Positions 41,051 through 50,137 of a stretch of DNA of 64,000 nucleotides are shown here, in pieces. Under the pieces are notes generated by a model. The model did not search any database, was not told the DNA's origin, and saw nothing but the letters and a program-made list of their open reading frames with translations. Both the position numbers and the translations under genes were made by a program. Source of the DNA: Ichthyophis bannanicus (taxonomy: Eukaryota; Chordata; Amphibia; Gymnophiona; Ichthyophiidae). Numbering within the stretch: position 1 is the stretch's first letter; the number at the start of each line of letters is the position of its first letter. The stretch lies in contig CM066051.1 in NCBI GenBank assembly GCA_033557465.1, positions 101,099,026 to 101,163,025 on the forward strand, read 5' to 3'.

Positions 41051-42347
41051 GACAAAACTGGTAAAAGATCTTGGGGAGGTTAAGCCCCAGAGGCTCCCGG
41101 AGGATAAGCCGAAGGCTTCCTTTTGCCGGTCAACTCGGGCACAGACCTTTCGCCGGTATTCCAAGGACAGGGACTCCCGGAGGTTTCGTTCCTTCAGGTC
41201 TTCCCAACCGTCGGTCCCGTCCAATCGTTATGGCCAACAGACGCAGTCCTTTTGGGGGCCAGGAAAGACTCTGACTCCTTCTCTAGCTCTGGGAAGTTCT
41301 CTGGTCTCGCAAGGCCTTCCTGCTGACGGGACGGGGCGCCCACTGGAGACTTTGCCTCCAGTTGGAGGGAGGTTGGCTTTGTTCTCTCACAAGTGGGCGC
41401 TCATCACCTCCGATCAATGGGTTCTCGACAGCATTTCTCGGGGTTACGCTGTCGAATGCTGCCGGTCAATTCCCAAAGCTTTTCTGCTTTCCCCAGCAGG
41501 CTCTCCCGAGAAGAGGCGCATCGTCCTTCACACCCTGCGCCATCTTCTATCCTTAAACGCCATTTGTCCGGTACCTCGTCCTGTAAGAGGTCTCTGTCGA
41601 TACTCCATTTATTTCGTGGTGCCCAAGAAAGATGGTTTGTTTCGTCCCATCCTGGACCTCAAGGGAGTGAACCACAGCTTACGCGTTCCGCACTTTCGAA
41701 TGGAGACTCTTCGATCCGTGATTCAAGTGGTCTGCCTGGGCGAGTTCTTAGCATCGCTCAACCTAGCGGAAGCGTATTTCCATATTCCCATGCGAGCCGA
41801 ACATCAACGTTTCCTGCGATTCTCGATCCTAGGGCAGCATTTTCAGTTCCGAGCCATGCCTTTCGGGTTGGCTACGGCGCCACAGACCTCCTCCAAGATT
41901 ATGGTGGTCGTCGCAGCGGCCCTGCGCAAACGGGGCATCCGGGTACATCCCTATCTCGACAATTGGCTCATCAGGGCCAATTCCGCGTTGGAAGCGCGGG
42001 AGACGGTCGCACACATAGTGAGCTTCTTGGAGGACCTGGGTTGGGTGATCAACCGCTCCAAAAGTTGCCTCCACCCGTCGCAGGTAATAGACTTCTTAGG
42101 GGCTTGCTTCAACACTTGCCAGGGATGGGTATTTCTCACCCTGGATCGTGTTTGGAAGCTCTCCCTGCAGCTCCGACGGTTTCTGAGCCAGGAGGCGCCT
42201 CGAATGTGGGACTACCTTCAGCTTTTGGGAACCATGGCAGCTACCATCGATCTGGTTCCCTGGGCGAGGGCTCACATGCGCGGGTTACAGCAGGCGCTTC
42301 TGTGTCGGAGGATTATCAAGTTCGACTGCCTCTATTGCCGACAGTGA
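41051..42347 (+). CDS. DIRS E gag tail and reverse transcriptase, catalytic Asp lost
   Basis: 435-codon frame (open from 41040). Begins with the gag tail (LVKDLGEVKPQRLPEDKPKA and an Arg/Ser-rich stretch), then RT: LITSDQWVLDSISRGYAVEC, IYFVVPKKDGLFRPILDLKG, HFRMETLRSVI, FRAMPFGLATAPQTSSKI, VHPYLDNWLIRAN. The first catalytic Asp (SLDL in relatives) is Asn (SLNLAEAY, 41755-41770) and the YLDD box is YLDN. Both changes are G to A in a CpG context. RT thus looks catalytically dead although open. The stop at 42345 falls just before RNase H, which is in another frame. Confidence 0.83.
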
Positions 42348-42360
42348 AGATCAGTCTTCG

Positions 42361-43216
42361 TTGGTGGCTCCGGACCCGCAATCTTCTTCGGGGAGTACCC
42401 TTGAAGGCTCCGAACTGAGTGCTGGTCACGACAGACGCCAGTCTCTCCGGCTGGGGAGCTCATTGCGGTTCTCACACGATGCAGGGGATTTGGTCTCCGC
42501 AAGAGGCCAGATGGTCCATCATTCACCTCGAAACACAAGCGGTGCGCTTGGTCTTGTGGAGGTTTCAGCCTCTAATACGGTTCCAATCGGTTCGAGTTAT
42601 CTCAGACAATGCTACTACAGTGGCGTATCTCAACCGCCAAGGGGGCACGAAATGTCCCGGTGTTTCGGCGGAAATGAGTCTTCTCCTTCCGTGGGCGGAG
42701 AGACACATTCAAGCGCTGTCGGCACAACATATCGCCGGGCTACACAATGTCAAGACCGATTTTCTCAGCCGTCATACTCTGGATCCAGGGGAGTGGTCCC
42801 TGGTGCCGGACCCATTTCAGGCCATTGTGCACCGATGGGGTCAACCAGCGATGGATCTCATGGCTACGGCGCAGAATGCCAAAGCGCCCTTGTACTACAG
42901 CCGATGGAGAGACAGCGGGTCGCAGGGGATAGATGCTCTCTCTCAGACGTGGCCGAACCGTCGTCTTCTGTATGTTTTCCCCCCATGGTCCATGATCGGC
43001 AAAGTTCTTCAGCAAGTCAGGAAGCATCACGGTCCGGTGATTCTGGTGGCTCCGGATTGGCCTCGCAGACCGTGGTATGCGGATCTTGTCCGTCTGTCCC
43101 GAGCGTCTCCTCTTCGACTGGGGTCCTTCCCCGGACTTCTCCTACAAGGGCCGGTCGAAATGGAAGACCCGGCTCCTTACTCGCTTATGGCTTGGCTCTT
43201 GAATGCAGCAGATTAG
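42361..43216 (+). CDS. DIRS E RNase H and methyltransferase-like region
   Basis: Frame open 42419-43216. RNase H: LVTTDASLSGWGAHC (first Asp), IHLETQAVRLVLW (Glu), VISDNATTVAYLNRQGG (Asp), HIAGLHNVKTDFLSRH (last Asp). Then LDPGEWSLVPDPFQAIVHRW, AMDLMATAQNAKAPLYYSRW, YVFPPWSMIGKVLQQ and LVAPDWPRRPWYADLVRL, the region usually called methyltransferase-like in DIRS. Its end (LMAWLLNAAD) overlaps the YR start in another frame. Confidence 0.82.
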
Positions 43217-43761
43217 TTCATAAGGGGTATTCGCCTTCCGTGATTGCGACATGGCTTAAGGCACGCCGGTCTTCGACGTCGTTGGCTTATGCAAGAGTGT
43301 GGCGTCTCTTTGACTCTTGGTGTGCGCAGCGGCACGTATCTCCCTCGCGTTGCGGCGTGCCAGATATTCTTTTTTTTTTGCAAGCCGGTCTGGATAAGGG
43401 TCTGGCCCTCGGGTTCTTGCGTGTGCAGGTGGCCTCCTTAACTTGTTTTCGGGGACCAGTAGCAGGACGTTCTATCACGTCACATGTGGATGTTTTGCGG
43501 TTTCTTAAGGGGGTTAAGGCCTTGCGTCCCCCAGTCCGGCCATCAGTTCCTTCGTGGGATCTGTCTCTTGTACTCCGGACGTTGGTGGCTTCTCCTTTTG
43601 AGCCCCTGAAGACGTGTTCCCTTAAGGATTTGATGCTAAAGGCGGTGTTCTTAGTGGCCATAACCTCGGCACAACGGATTTCCGAGCTTCAGGCTCTCTT
43701 GTCGAGACCCATATCTTTCCTTTTCTTCGGAGGGAGTGTTTGGACTGGTCTAGCAGTATGA
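43130..43761 (+). pseudogene. DIRS E tyrosine recombinase, truncated
   Basis: The frame is open from 42361, but the YR-like sequence begins near GSLLAYGLALECSRLVHKGY (43170). It continues through AYARVWRLFDSWCAQRHVSP, VASLTCFRGPVAGRSITSHV, VPSWDLSLVLRTLVASPFEP and the first active-site block SAQRISELQAL (catalytic Arg present). Right after, SRPISFLFFGG runs into the ICR. About 200 codons with HxxR and the Tyr are deleted. The element cannot make a working recombinase. Confidence 0.85.
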
Positions 43762-43830
43762 TTTGGAAGGAGAAATTTACTTACCAATAATTTCCTTTCC
43801 TGGAATACTGCTAGACCAGTCCAGAACCCA
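43735..43830 (+). repeat. DIRS E internal complementary region
   Basis: GGACTGGTCTAGCAGTATGA then TTTGGAAGGAG complements the left end; AAATTTACTTACCAATAA, TTTCCTTTCCTGGAATACTG and CTAGACCAGTCC complement the right end. Confidence 0.9.
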
Positions 43831-44039
43831 CCCTATTGTTGTGGTGCTGGTAGTGCAGTGAAGCCGCCGGACTTTCAATTCCTTCTCTGTCAAGATGCCT
43901 CGCCACGGGTGCCCGTCGGCTATATTGTTTTTGTGAACAAGCCTTCAACTGTACATAGTTGCGGCGGTGACCACTATTGGTGGCTTCCGTGTCAGTTATT
44001 TGTGGCTTTCTAATTTAGTTACAGTTCCACTTTGGGTTA
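43831..44039 (+). other. DIRS E 3' non-coding region
   Basis: Between ICR and right terminal repeat; no frame. Confidence 0.55.
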
Positions 44040-44222
44040 GCTTTCTAGGCAATACTGAGGGAGACCCCTAGGGGGTCGGACTATATCACCAGGCGCCAAC
44101 CTATCGGAGCTTTGGTAGAGGTTTCTGTCTCCAGGATCTGCTGGCAGGGGGACACAACCCGCTTGTCTGGACTGGTCTAGCAGTATTCCAGGAAAGGAAA
44201 TTATCGGTAAGTAAATTTCTCC
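44040..44222 (+). repeat. DIRS E right terminal repeat
   Basis: Inverted partner of 38961-39125; ends AAATTATCGGTAAGTAAATT. Confidence 0.88.
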
Positions 44223-44444
44223 TTATCTCTTAACCCAGATTCTGCATTTACTAAATTTGTGATATTGTTTGTAAGGGAAGCTGCTCTCCTTATAGCCATT
44301 CATATTACTTATAATAAAGATGTAAACTTTTGTTCTGAGAAAGTGTCAGAGTCTGATTGGGTCATTGTGGGGTTTATTATATATCTTTAAGGTGTAACAT
44401 GACAGCGCAATCTAAAAATTCCTCAAGAGGGACCAGTTTGATGG
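44223..44444. other. Short unassigned stretch in H
   Basis: A/T-rich. Plus-strand translation of 44225-44310 (an FVILFVREAALLIAIHITYN-like reading) faintly recalls the YR block before the active-site Arg, but I cannot support it. Confidence 0.3.
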
Positions 44445-44830
44445 TCACTGCCATTGAGCCCTAACACCTGAAGGTAATGCCAAACAGCGGGGCCCGCAGC
44501 CCGAGAAACTCCTGGACCTGCCGCTGAAGCTTACACACTCTGTCCGGAGGCAAGGACACCCTCCCTCTCTGCCTGAGCTGCAGCGCCTATCATGCCTGCA
44601 GACGAGGGGCAGACCTCTGTTCCACCCCCCCCCCCCCCCAGTCCTCCCCTTAGGCATCGTGTGCTTCGCCACCTGGAGACCATCCTCCACAGAGCGAGCC
44701 TCTGCCTCACACTCACGGCAGAAGCCCTCTGCAGAAACTGAGCCCCTACGGGCTCCACATGCCAAGCATGTGGCATTGGAAGGCATACTGTGCTTACCTT
44801 GGTGCCTTCCAACCTCTTGATCTCCCATTC
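44445..44830 (-). pseudogene. DIRS H gag N-terminus
   Basis: Minus-strand NATCLACGARRGSVSAEGFC with RECEAEARSVEDGL: two CxxC-type pairs matching gag of I (CAPCGSLHSSLSAGNFCHGC). A run of 16 C at 44624-44639 breaks the frame soon after. The ATG at about 44786 (MPSNATC) is a possible start. Confidence 0.75.
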
Positions 44831-45539
44831 ACTTTCTTTTCTTTTTTTTTCTGTTGTTGGATCAAACACAAAGCATCCAAAAAGAAGCTGCAGCCACCGA
44901 AAACAACAAATTGCAAATGCAGAGAACCCCAGAGCGTCCAAATAACTCCAGGGGAACCTCTCTTGCTGACCGGTGCTGTGCGGACACAGAAAATGTCTGC
45001 CTTTCTTGCGCAGCCCAGAGTGGCCTACCGCATGGTCTCCCAGAGCGCCGACAGTCCTGCTGTGCCCAGGCCCAAAACACCATGACCCCAAAACAGCAAA
45101 AGCCCACTCCCGAAGGCCTCCTATGTGGCCCCACTCCTGGCGGCGGCAAAGCTGCTAAACCACCCATTGGCTCAGCCTTCCCCAGCAGCTTCGGCAGCAG
45201 CAGGACTCCTCCAAGGGCAGAAGAATGACTGGTCTTCCTCCAATCAGCGACGACTCACTCACGAAAGGGATCTGGAGCTACTATAAGAACCAGGAACGGG
45301 CAAGGTAACTGCTTCTAGCCAAGAGGGGGGGACCCCCTGCCTGAAACAGTGATCTTCCGTTGCTTCTTTTTTTTTTTATTCAGCACTGCTCTGCGATCAC
45401 TGTCAATTAGAGAGTCCCCTCCAAGAGATTACTCTTCCCACAGCCCTCAAACCAATTATCTACAGGCCAAGGGTAACTCTTAGTTGTTCCTAAAGTGAGT
45501 CCAATCTAAGGGATTACATCTCTCCAGCTGCTTGAAGAC
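44831..45539 (-). other. DIRS H leader region
   Basis: In sense orientation this is the 5' untranslated part between terminal repeat and gag. No convincing frame on either strand. Confidence 0.45.
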
Positions 45540-45660
45540 TGAGATACTGGGGGCTAGAAGGTGGTGCCAGTTGCCTACATCTGCAATGTCAGTAGTTTGA
45601 CATGCTCAGTCTCCAAGCTGCTGGTGAGGCGTGACAACCCACAGGTTGGGACTGGACTGG
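45540..45660 (-). repeat. DIRS H terminal repeat (sense left end)
   Basis: Pairs inverted with 37256-37420; the plus strand ends ACAGGTTGGGACTGGACTGG. Confidence 0.8.
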
Positions 45661-45920
45661 GGGCGGAGGCAGCAGCAGCAGCAGTCTTAAGGAAGAAGGG
45701 AATTTTTGTGCATCTGCCTCTTAATTGATTAATCTGGGCAAAGTTCTACCAGTAGAGGGGGGACTATGGCTCAGGTTGTCTGTTTTTTCTTCAGGACTTG
45801 GGCTAGATATTCAACTTTGCGAAGAGCAAGTTGGAGTCACCCCAGTCCTTGGAGTATTTGGGGGCTGTCTGCCTGGTAGGTAGAGTGTTCCTGATGGAGG
45901 AAAGGATTCATAAGTTACAT
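45661..45920 (+). pseudogene. DIRS G reverse transcriptase, scrap 4
   Basis: AAAAVLRKKGIFVHLPL, then FNFAKSKLESPQSLEYLGAV and GRVFLMEERIHKL match the RT thumb part of I and E (AAAALSQDRILVHPPLDDW; VINRSKSCLHPSQVIDFLGA). It follows scrap 3 directly. The YLDD region is decayed (LN*LI). Ends where C begins. Confidence 0.8.
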
Positions 45921-46085
45921 TCTCCAGGACCAAGCAGGAAGTCAGTCCTCACATATGGGTGACGTCGGCGCCGACGGAGCCCTCGCGGAGCAGTTTTCCC
46001 CAGCTTTCAAAGAAAGCCTTTGGGAATTGCAGCGCGCATGCGCGGTCCCCTTCCCGCCCAAAGGTGCCATCTTAGCCAGTCTTCT
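45921..46085 (+). repeat. DIRS C left inverted terminal repeat
   Basis: 'gtcagtcctcacatatgggtgacgtcggcgccgacgg' in sections, 'cagctttcaaagaaagcct', 'gcgcgcatgcgcggtcccct' and 'tcccgcccaaaggtgccatc' are mirrored at 51490-51660. Confidence 0.92.
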
Positions 46086-46320
46086 TTTTTCCGCGGAGCC
46101 CTACAGACGTGCCCGTCTTGTCCCCGCTGAAAAAGTTGATTTTCGTGATTTATTTCTATTTTTTCTTCGGTTCGACGCCGGTCTCTTTCCTGCCCGGACT
46201 CGCGACGCCGTTGCGAGTCCTTCTGTTATTTTTCGGTTTTTCTGATTTTCTGTCAGTTTCGTTTTCGGTTTTTCGCTGGCAGCCCGGTCCTTTGACCTTG
46301 CAGGGGCCCTTTTTCCCCCG

Positions 46321-47727
46321 ATGGCTGCCAGTGGTTTCAAGCGGTGTGTTCAGTGTGACAGAAATATGTCACTCACTGACACACATGATAATTGCCTCCG
46401 CTGCCTTGGCCCGGATCACGAGGAACTGATCTGTGGGGCCTGCAGCAAAATGTCCTCCAAAACGTTAAGGAGTCGGCGGCATCAGCGGGAACGAATCTTC
46501 GCTGATCCCACCCGGACCTCGTCGGAGGCCTCGGCGTCCAGAGGTTCCAGCTCTGACCGTCGCCGGAGTTCCTCCGACAGGGGTTCTCCCTCCGGGGACC
46601 ATCATCGGAAGGTGAAACCCGCGAGGGCGGCGTCGGTGGACGCTCCTGGTTCCGCGAGGGCCAGGTCGCATAGCCCCGATAGCCGTCCCGGGTCTTTGGA
46701 GAAGGAACATCTCCCGAAGCGACCTCGTCTGGAGTCGGAGTTGCCTGCTCGGGTAAGTCCTGTAGTCCTCCTGGACTCGCCTCCGAGGGGTCCGACGTCG
46801 GGCCCGAGTCGGGGGCTGCTGGGTCACCTGAGGTCGGACTCAGGTTGACGGCCTTGGAGAGCAGACTATCTGCCTTCATGGACCAGCAGCGGGCACTGAT
46901 CGCTAGCCTCGCTGGCGCCTCTGCCCCGACCGCCGGGATGTCGACGTCTAAGTCGACCCCGGAGACCGAGCCGATCCTCGAATCCATGCGGGCTCGAGTC
47001 GATCCTCGGTCGAGGTCACCCTCGGCCTCCCGTTCGGGACCGAGGTCGTCGACGCCGACCCCCTCGGCGTCGGGGCGGCCGACGCCTCCGCCCGCCCGAA
47101 CCAACCCCACCGATTCCTCCTCGGAGTCGGCCTGGGAGTCTGAAGAGGAAGAGTCACCTGATTCGTTTCGGACTCGGTGTGTCCCCTCGGACTCACCTGA
47201 GTCCGAACCTCGGAAACAGTCCCCTCCGGAGGATGCCCGGTTCTCAGACTTCGTCAAGGATATGGCCAAGGCTTTGGCCTTCCCTGCGGATCCCGAGGAG
47301 GAGCCTCGAGCCGAAGAACTCGATGCCCTTCAGTACGACTCTCCCGCCAGGGAGCACTTTACTGTACCGGTTCCTCCCATGCTGGAACGACTACTCTTCC
47401 GCATGTGGGAGAGTCCGGCATCGTCGCCGGTATTAAGCAAGCGGGTCGATTCCATCTATCGAGTCCGCAAGAGTCCTGGCTTCCAAAAAAGCACAGCTAC
47501 CGCACCATTCCATGGTGGTGGAATCGGCCATGCATAGGCTTAAGAGCCAGAAGATGCACTCCTCGGTGCCTCCTGGCAGGGAGGCCCGCAACCTGGATGG
47601 CCTCGGTAAGAAGTGTTTCCAGGGCTCTATGCTTGCTTGTCGGGTCCAGACCTACCAGCTCTACATGGGCATGTATCTCAGAGACCTGGCTAAAGAGATA
47701 GCCGGATTCTCCGCTGGGCTGTCCTAG
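46321..47727 (+). pseudogene. DIRS C gag, two frameshifts
   Basis: Starts MAASGFKRCVQCDRNMSLTD with THDNCLRCLGPDH completing a CxxC...H..CxxC..H motif. Frame 1 runs to a TGA at 46846; homologous sequence then continues in the next frame (LESRLSAFMDQQRALIAS...DFVKDMAKALAFPADPEEEP...VPPMLERLLFRMWES) to about 47490. A slip in an A6 run (47485-47490) returns it to the first frame (VVESAMHRLKSQKMHSS, ACRVQTYQLYMGMYLRDLAK) up to a TAG at 47725-47727. Past this stop gag continues in the frame of the next feature. Two slips and one stop may be real decay or partly sequence error. Confidence 0.82.
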
Positions 47728-47733
47728 GAACCT

Positions 47734-49740
47734 TTGCGGAGGTTCCTAGCCTTGACAACTGGTATTCGGGAATGCTCCAAATTCATGTCTCGAGCAGCCT
47801 ATGATGGCTTTGAAGCATCGGCACGAGTGGCCGCAGCCGGCATCGGTGCCCGCCGACAGGCTTGGCTTCAGTCGTCTGACCTTGAACCCTGGGTGCAGGA
47901 CAAGTTGGTCGATGTCCCCTGCCGAGGTGAGAACCTCTTTGGCAAGCCCATGGCTGAAAAGGCTGCACAAATCGAGACGGAGACTCTCACCAGAACTAGG
48001 CTTTCTAGGAAGACCTCCGCCCCTTCCCAGAAGAAGAAGGGCTCGGGAAAGAAGTCCTTTTACCCGAGAAAGGCGGCTGCCTATAAACGCTACCCTCAAT
48101 ATCAGGCCTCCGCAGCTCCCCAACAGGGTCAGCAGGCCAAGGGACGGGGTAACGGGTCCCGTAGGCAGCAAGCCCCCAAGCCTGCACCACCGGCCCTGCT
48201 CAGCAGGGTGGGGGTTTTTGACTTCATCAGCATAGCCTCTCCCCCTCAGCTGGTTCCTCCCAGCACAGGAGGCCGGCTGGTTCACTTTGCCCACAGGTGG
48301 TCCAACATCACTTCAGATGCCTGGGTGCTTCATGTTGTGAGAGAAGGCTATCTTCTCCACTTCCACCAGGTCCCTCCCTCCTATTTCCCGGGAGAACCTC
48401 CACGACTCCCTCTGCACAGGGACTTACTCCTTCAGGAGTTAGCAAGTCTTCTTCAGGAACAGGCTGTGGAACCGGTGCCCCACCACCTGAGGGGTCAAGG
48501 CTTCTATTCCAGGTATTTCCTAATACCAAAAAGAACGGGAGGCCTCCGACCCATCCTGGACTTGCGCAACCTCAACAAGTTCCTCGTCAGGGAGAAGTTC
48601 AAGATGCTTACCCTTGGAATCCTTCTGCCCTACCTCCAGCAGGGAGATTGGCTATGCTCCTTGGATCTAAAGGATGCCTACACGCACATCCTCATCCACC
48701 CAAGCCACCGCCAATACCTAAGGTTTGTGGTGGCAGGAAATCATTACCAGTACAGAGTACTGCCCTTTGGCCTATCCTCCGCACCACGAGTCTTCACAAA
48801 ATATCTCGCGGTGGTGGCGGCTTATCTCCGGCTTCACGGCCTCTATGTCTTTCCGTACCTCGATGACTGGCTCATCAGAGCATCGTCCTCTCCAGAAGTC
48901 ACAAATGCCACACACTGCACTGTGACTCTTCTGCAGTACTTGGGCTTTGTCATAAACTTCGCAAAGTCCACTTTGCTCCCCTCGCAAGATCTCGAGTTCA
49001 TCGGCGCAAGACTGCACACTCTTCAGGCACGAGCTTTCCTGCCTCTCGACAGGGCTCAACGGCTCATGGACCTAGCCGGCCGTTTTCGCAGCCAGTCCCT
49101 GGTCTCAGCCAGGCGCTTCCTGAGACTACTCGGCCATATGGCTTCCACCGTCCACGTGACCCCCAATGCCCGCCTGAATATGCGGCCTGCTCAGTGGTGC
49201 CTTCGCAAGCAGTGGCAACAAGCCACGGGCGGCCTAGCCGACTTAGTGCGCGTCTCCGGCCCGCTGGCCTCTTCTCTACAGTGGTGGCTTCATCGGCCGA
49301 ACCTGGTGCTCGGAATGCCTTTTCAGTCCCCTCCGCCGGCTCAAGTGCTGACGACCGATGCTTCTCTCCTAGGATGGGGAGCGCATTGCCAAGGGGCATG
49401 TACTCAAGGTCTCTGGACCACGTGGGAGTCTGCTCAGCAGATCAACTTCCTGGAGCTCAGAGCGATCCGTCTGGCTCTCAAGGCTTTCTCCCACCTGACT
49501 TCTCACCAGTCCGTCCTTGTCCAGACGGACAATCAAGTTGCCATGTTCTACGTGAACAAACAGGGAGGCACGGGCTCCTTCCTTCTCTGTCGAGAAGCAC
49601 AGAAGCTCTGCTCTTGGGCCATCAGCCACGGCATTCTTCTCAAGGCAGTTTATCTCCCAGGCCAAGAAAATTGCCTGGCGGACAAACTCAGCAGGATCCT
49701 CCAGCCAGCCGCACGAGTGGCGCCTGGATCCCTTGGTAGT
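47734..49740 (+). CDS. DIRS C gag tail, reverse transcriptase and RNase H
   Basis: Open frame (its ATG at 47734 is internal to the gag homology). Residues 1-160: gag tail, with CSKFMSRAAYDGFEASARVA, DVPCRGENLFGKPM and a basic KKKGSGKKSFYPRK stretch. RT at about 190-430: SRYFLIPKRTGGLRPILDLR, LCSLDLKDAYTHI (Asp 311), YRVLPFGLSSAPRVFTK and FPYLDDWLIRA (Asp-Asp 377-378). RNase H at about 540-655: LTTDASLLGWGAHC, NFLELRAIRLALKAF, VQTDNQVAMFYVN and CLADKLSRI, with all four acidic residues. It copies the element's RNA into DNA. Past about 49740 this frame is no longer RNase H/MT; that coding moves to 49733-50137. Confidence 0.87.
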
Positions 49741-50137
49741 TCAGAAACTTTTTCTGAAGTGGGGCCTCCCCACGATGGATCTCTTTGCCAGTCCTCTCAA
49801 CCGGCAACTTCCTCGCTTCTGCTCTCGTCAGCCGCATCCCCTTCGAGTAGCGGCGGATGCTTTTCTGCTCTCATGGTCGAAGAGCCTTCTGTATGCCTTT
49901 CCTCCCATACTGCTAGTGTCTCGAACTCTTTTCAAGGTTCTCCGAGACAAAGCTTCCATGATCCTGATAGCTCCTCGCTGGCCCAGACAGCCGTGGTTTC
50001 CACTCCTGCTGCAATTAGCGGTAGAGGATCCGTTCCCTCTGGGGTTTCAACCGGATCTCCTAACACAGGATCAGGGGTCCCTGCTACACCCCAACCTCAG
50101 ATCTCTACATCTGATGGCCTGGCTGCTGAAAGGGTAG
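49733..50137 (+). CDS. DIRS C methyltransferase-like region, overlapping frame
   Basis: In the +1 frame relative to RT/RNase H, 134 open codons carry the conserved sequence after RNase H: VQKLFLKWGLPTMDLFASPL, NRQLPRFCSRQ, LYAFPPILLVSRTLF, IAPRWPRQPWFPLLLQLAV and LMAWLLKG. Elements A, E and I have the same block (DLMA..., YVFPPW, APDWPRRPWY). The frame of 47734 stays open across it but yields a Ser/Gly-rich string without counterpart in the family, so this frame is the real one. A single-base shift near 49735 links it to RNase H, by ribosomal frameshift or a lost base. Whether it methylates DNA is not shown. Confidence 0.72.
   Translation: MVVQKLFLKWGLPTMDLFASPLNRQLPRFCSRQPHPLRVAADAFLLSWSKSLLYAFPPILLVSRTLFKVLRDKASMILIAPRWPRQPWFPLLLQLAVEDPFPLGFQPDLLTQDQGSLLHPNLRSLHLMAWLLKG

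Larger units (their letters stand above)
38961..44222 (+). mobile_element. DIRS element E (group 2), YR-truncated
   Basis: 5262 bp inside H. Left terminal repeat 38961-39125, leader, gag 39794-41100, RT to 42347, RNase H/MT 42419-43216, YR 43160-43730, ICR 43735-43830, right terminal repeat 44040-44222 ending TTATCGGTAAGTAAATTTC. Terminal repeats are close to identical, so it moved fairly recently. The YR ends just after the first active-site block, and the RT catalytic Asp codons are mutated. Confidence 0.87.
37256..45660 (-). mobile_element. DIRS element H (group 2-like), antisense, carrying element E
   Basis: Inserted in G in the opposite orientation. Its terminal repeats are at 37256-37420 (sense right end) and 45540-45660 (sense left end), sharing 'ccagtccagtcccaacctgtgg', 'tcaccattagcttggagtc/agcagcttggagactg' and 'gagcatgtcaaac'. 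The ICR at 37840-37945 lies near the sense right end, which fixes the orientation. Coding remnants on the minus strand: YR, RNase H and RT end at 37950-38720; gag N-terminus at 44445-44830. E sits at 38961-44222. Much of RT and gag is deleted. Confidence 0.8.

Noticed and set aside
44225..44310. YR-like reading on the plus strand next to element E
   Set aside because: A weak resemblance to the block before the catalytic Arg, but on the strand opposite to H and too short to separate from chance.
46373..47269. Minus-strand frame of 298 codons opposite gag of C
   Set aside because: Shadow of a GC-rich coding region; no motif, and not conserved in A or J.
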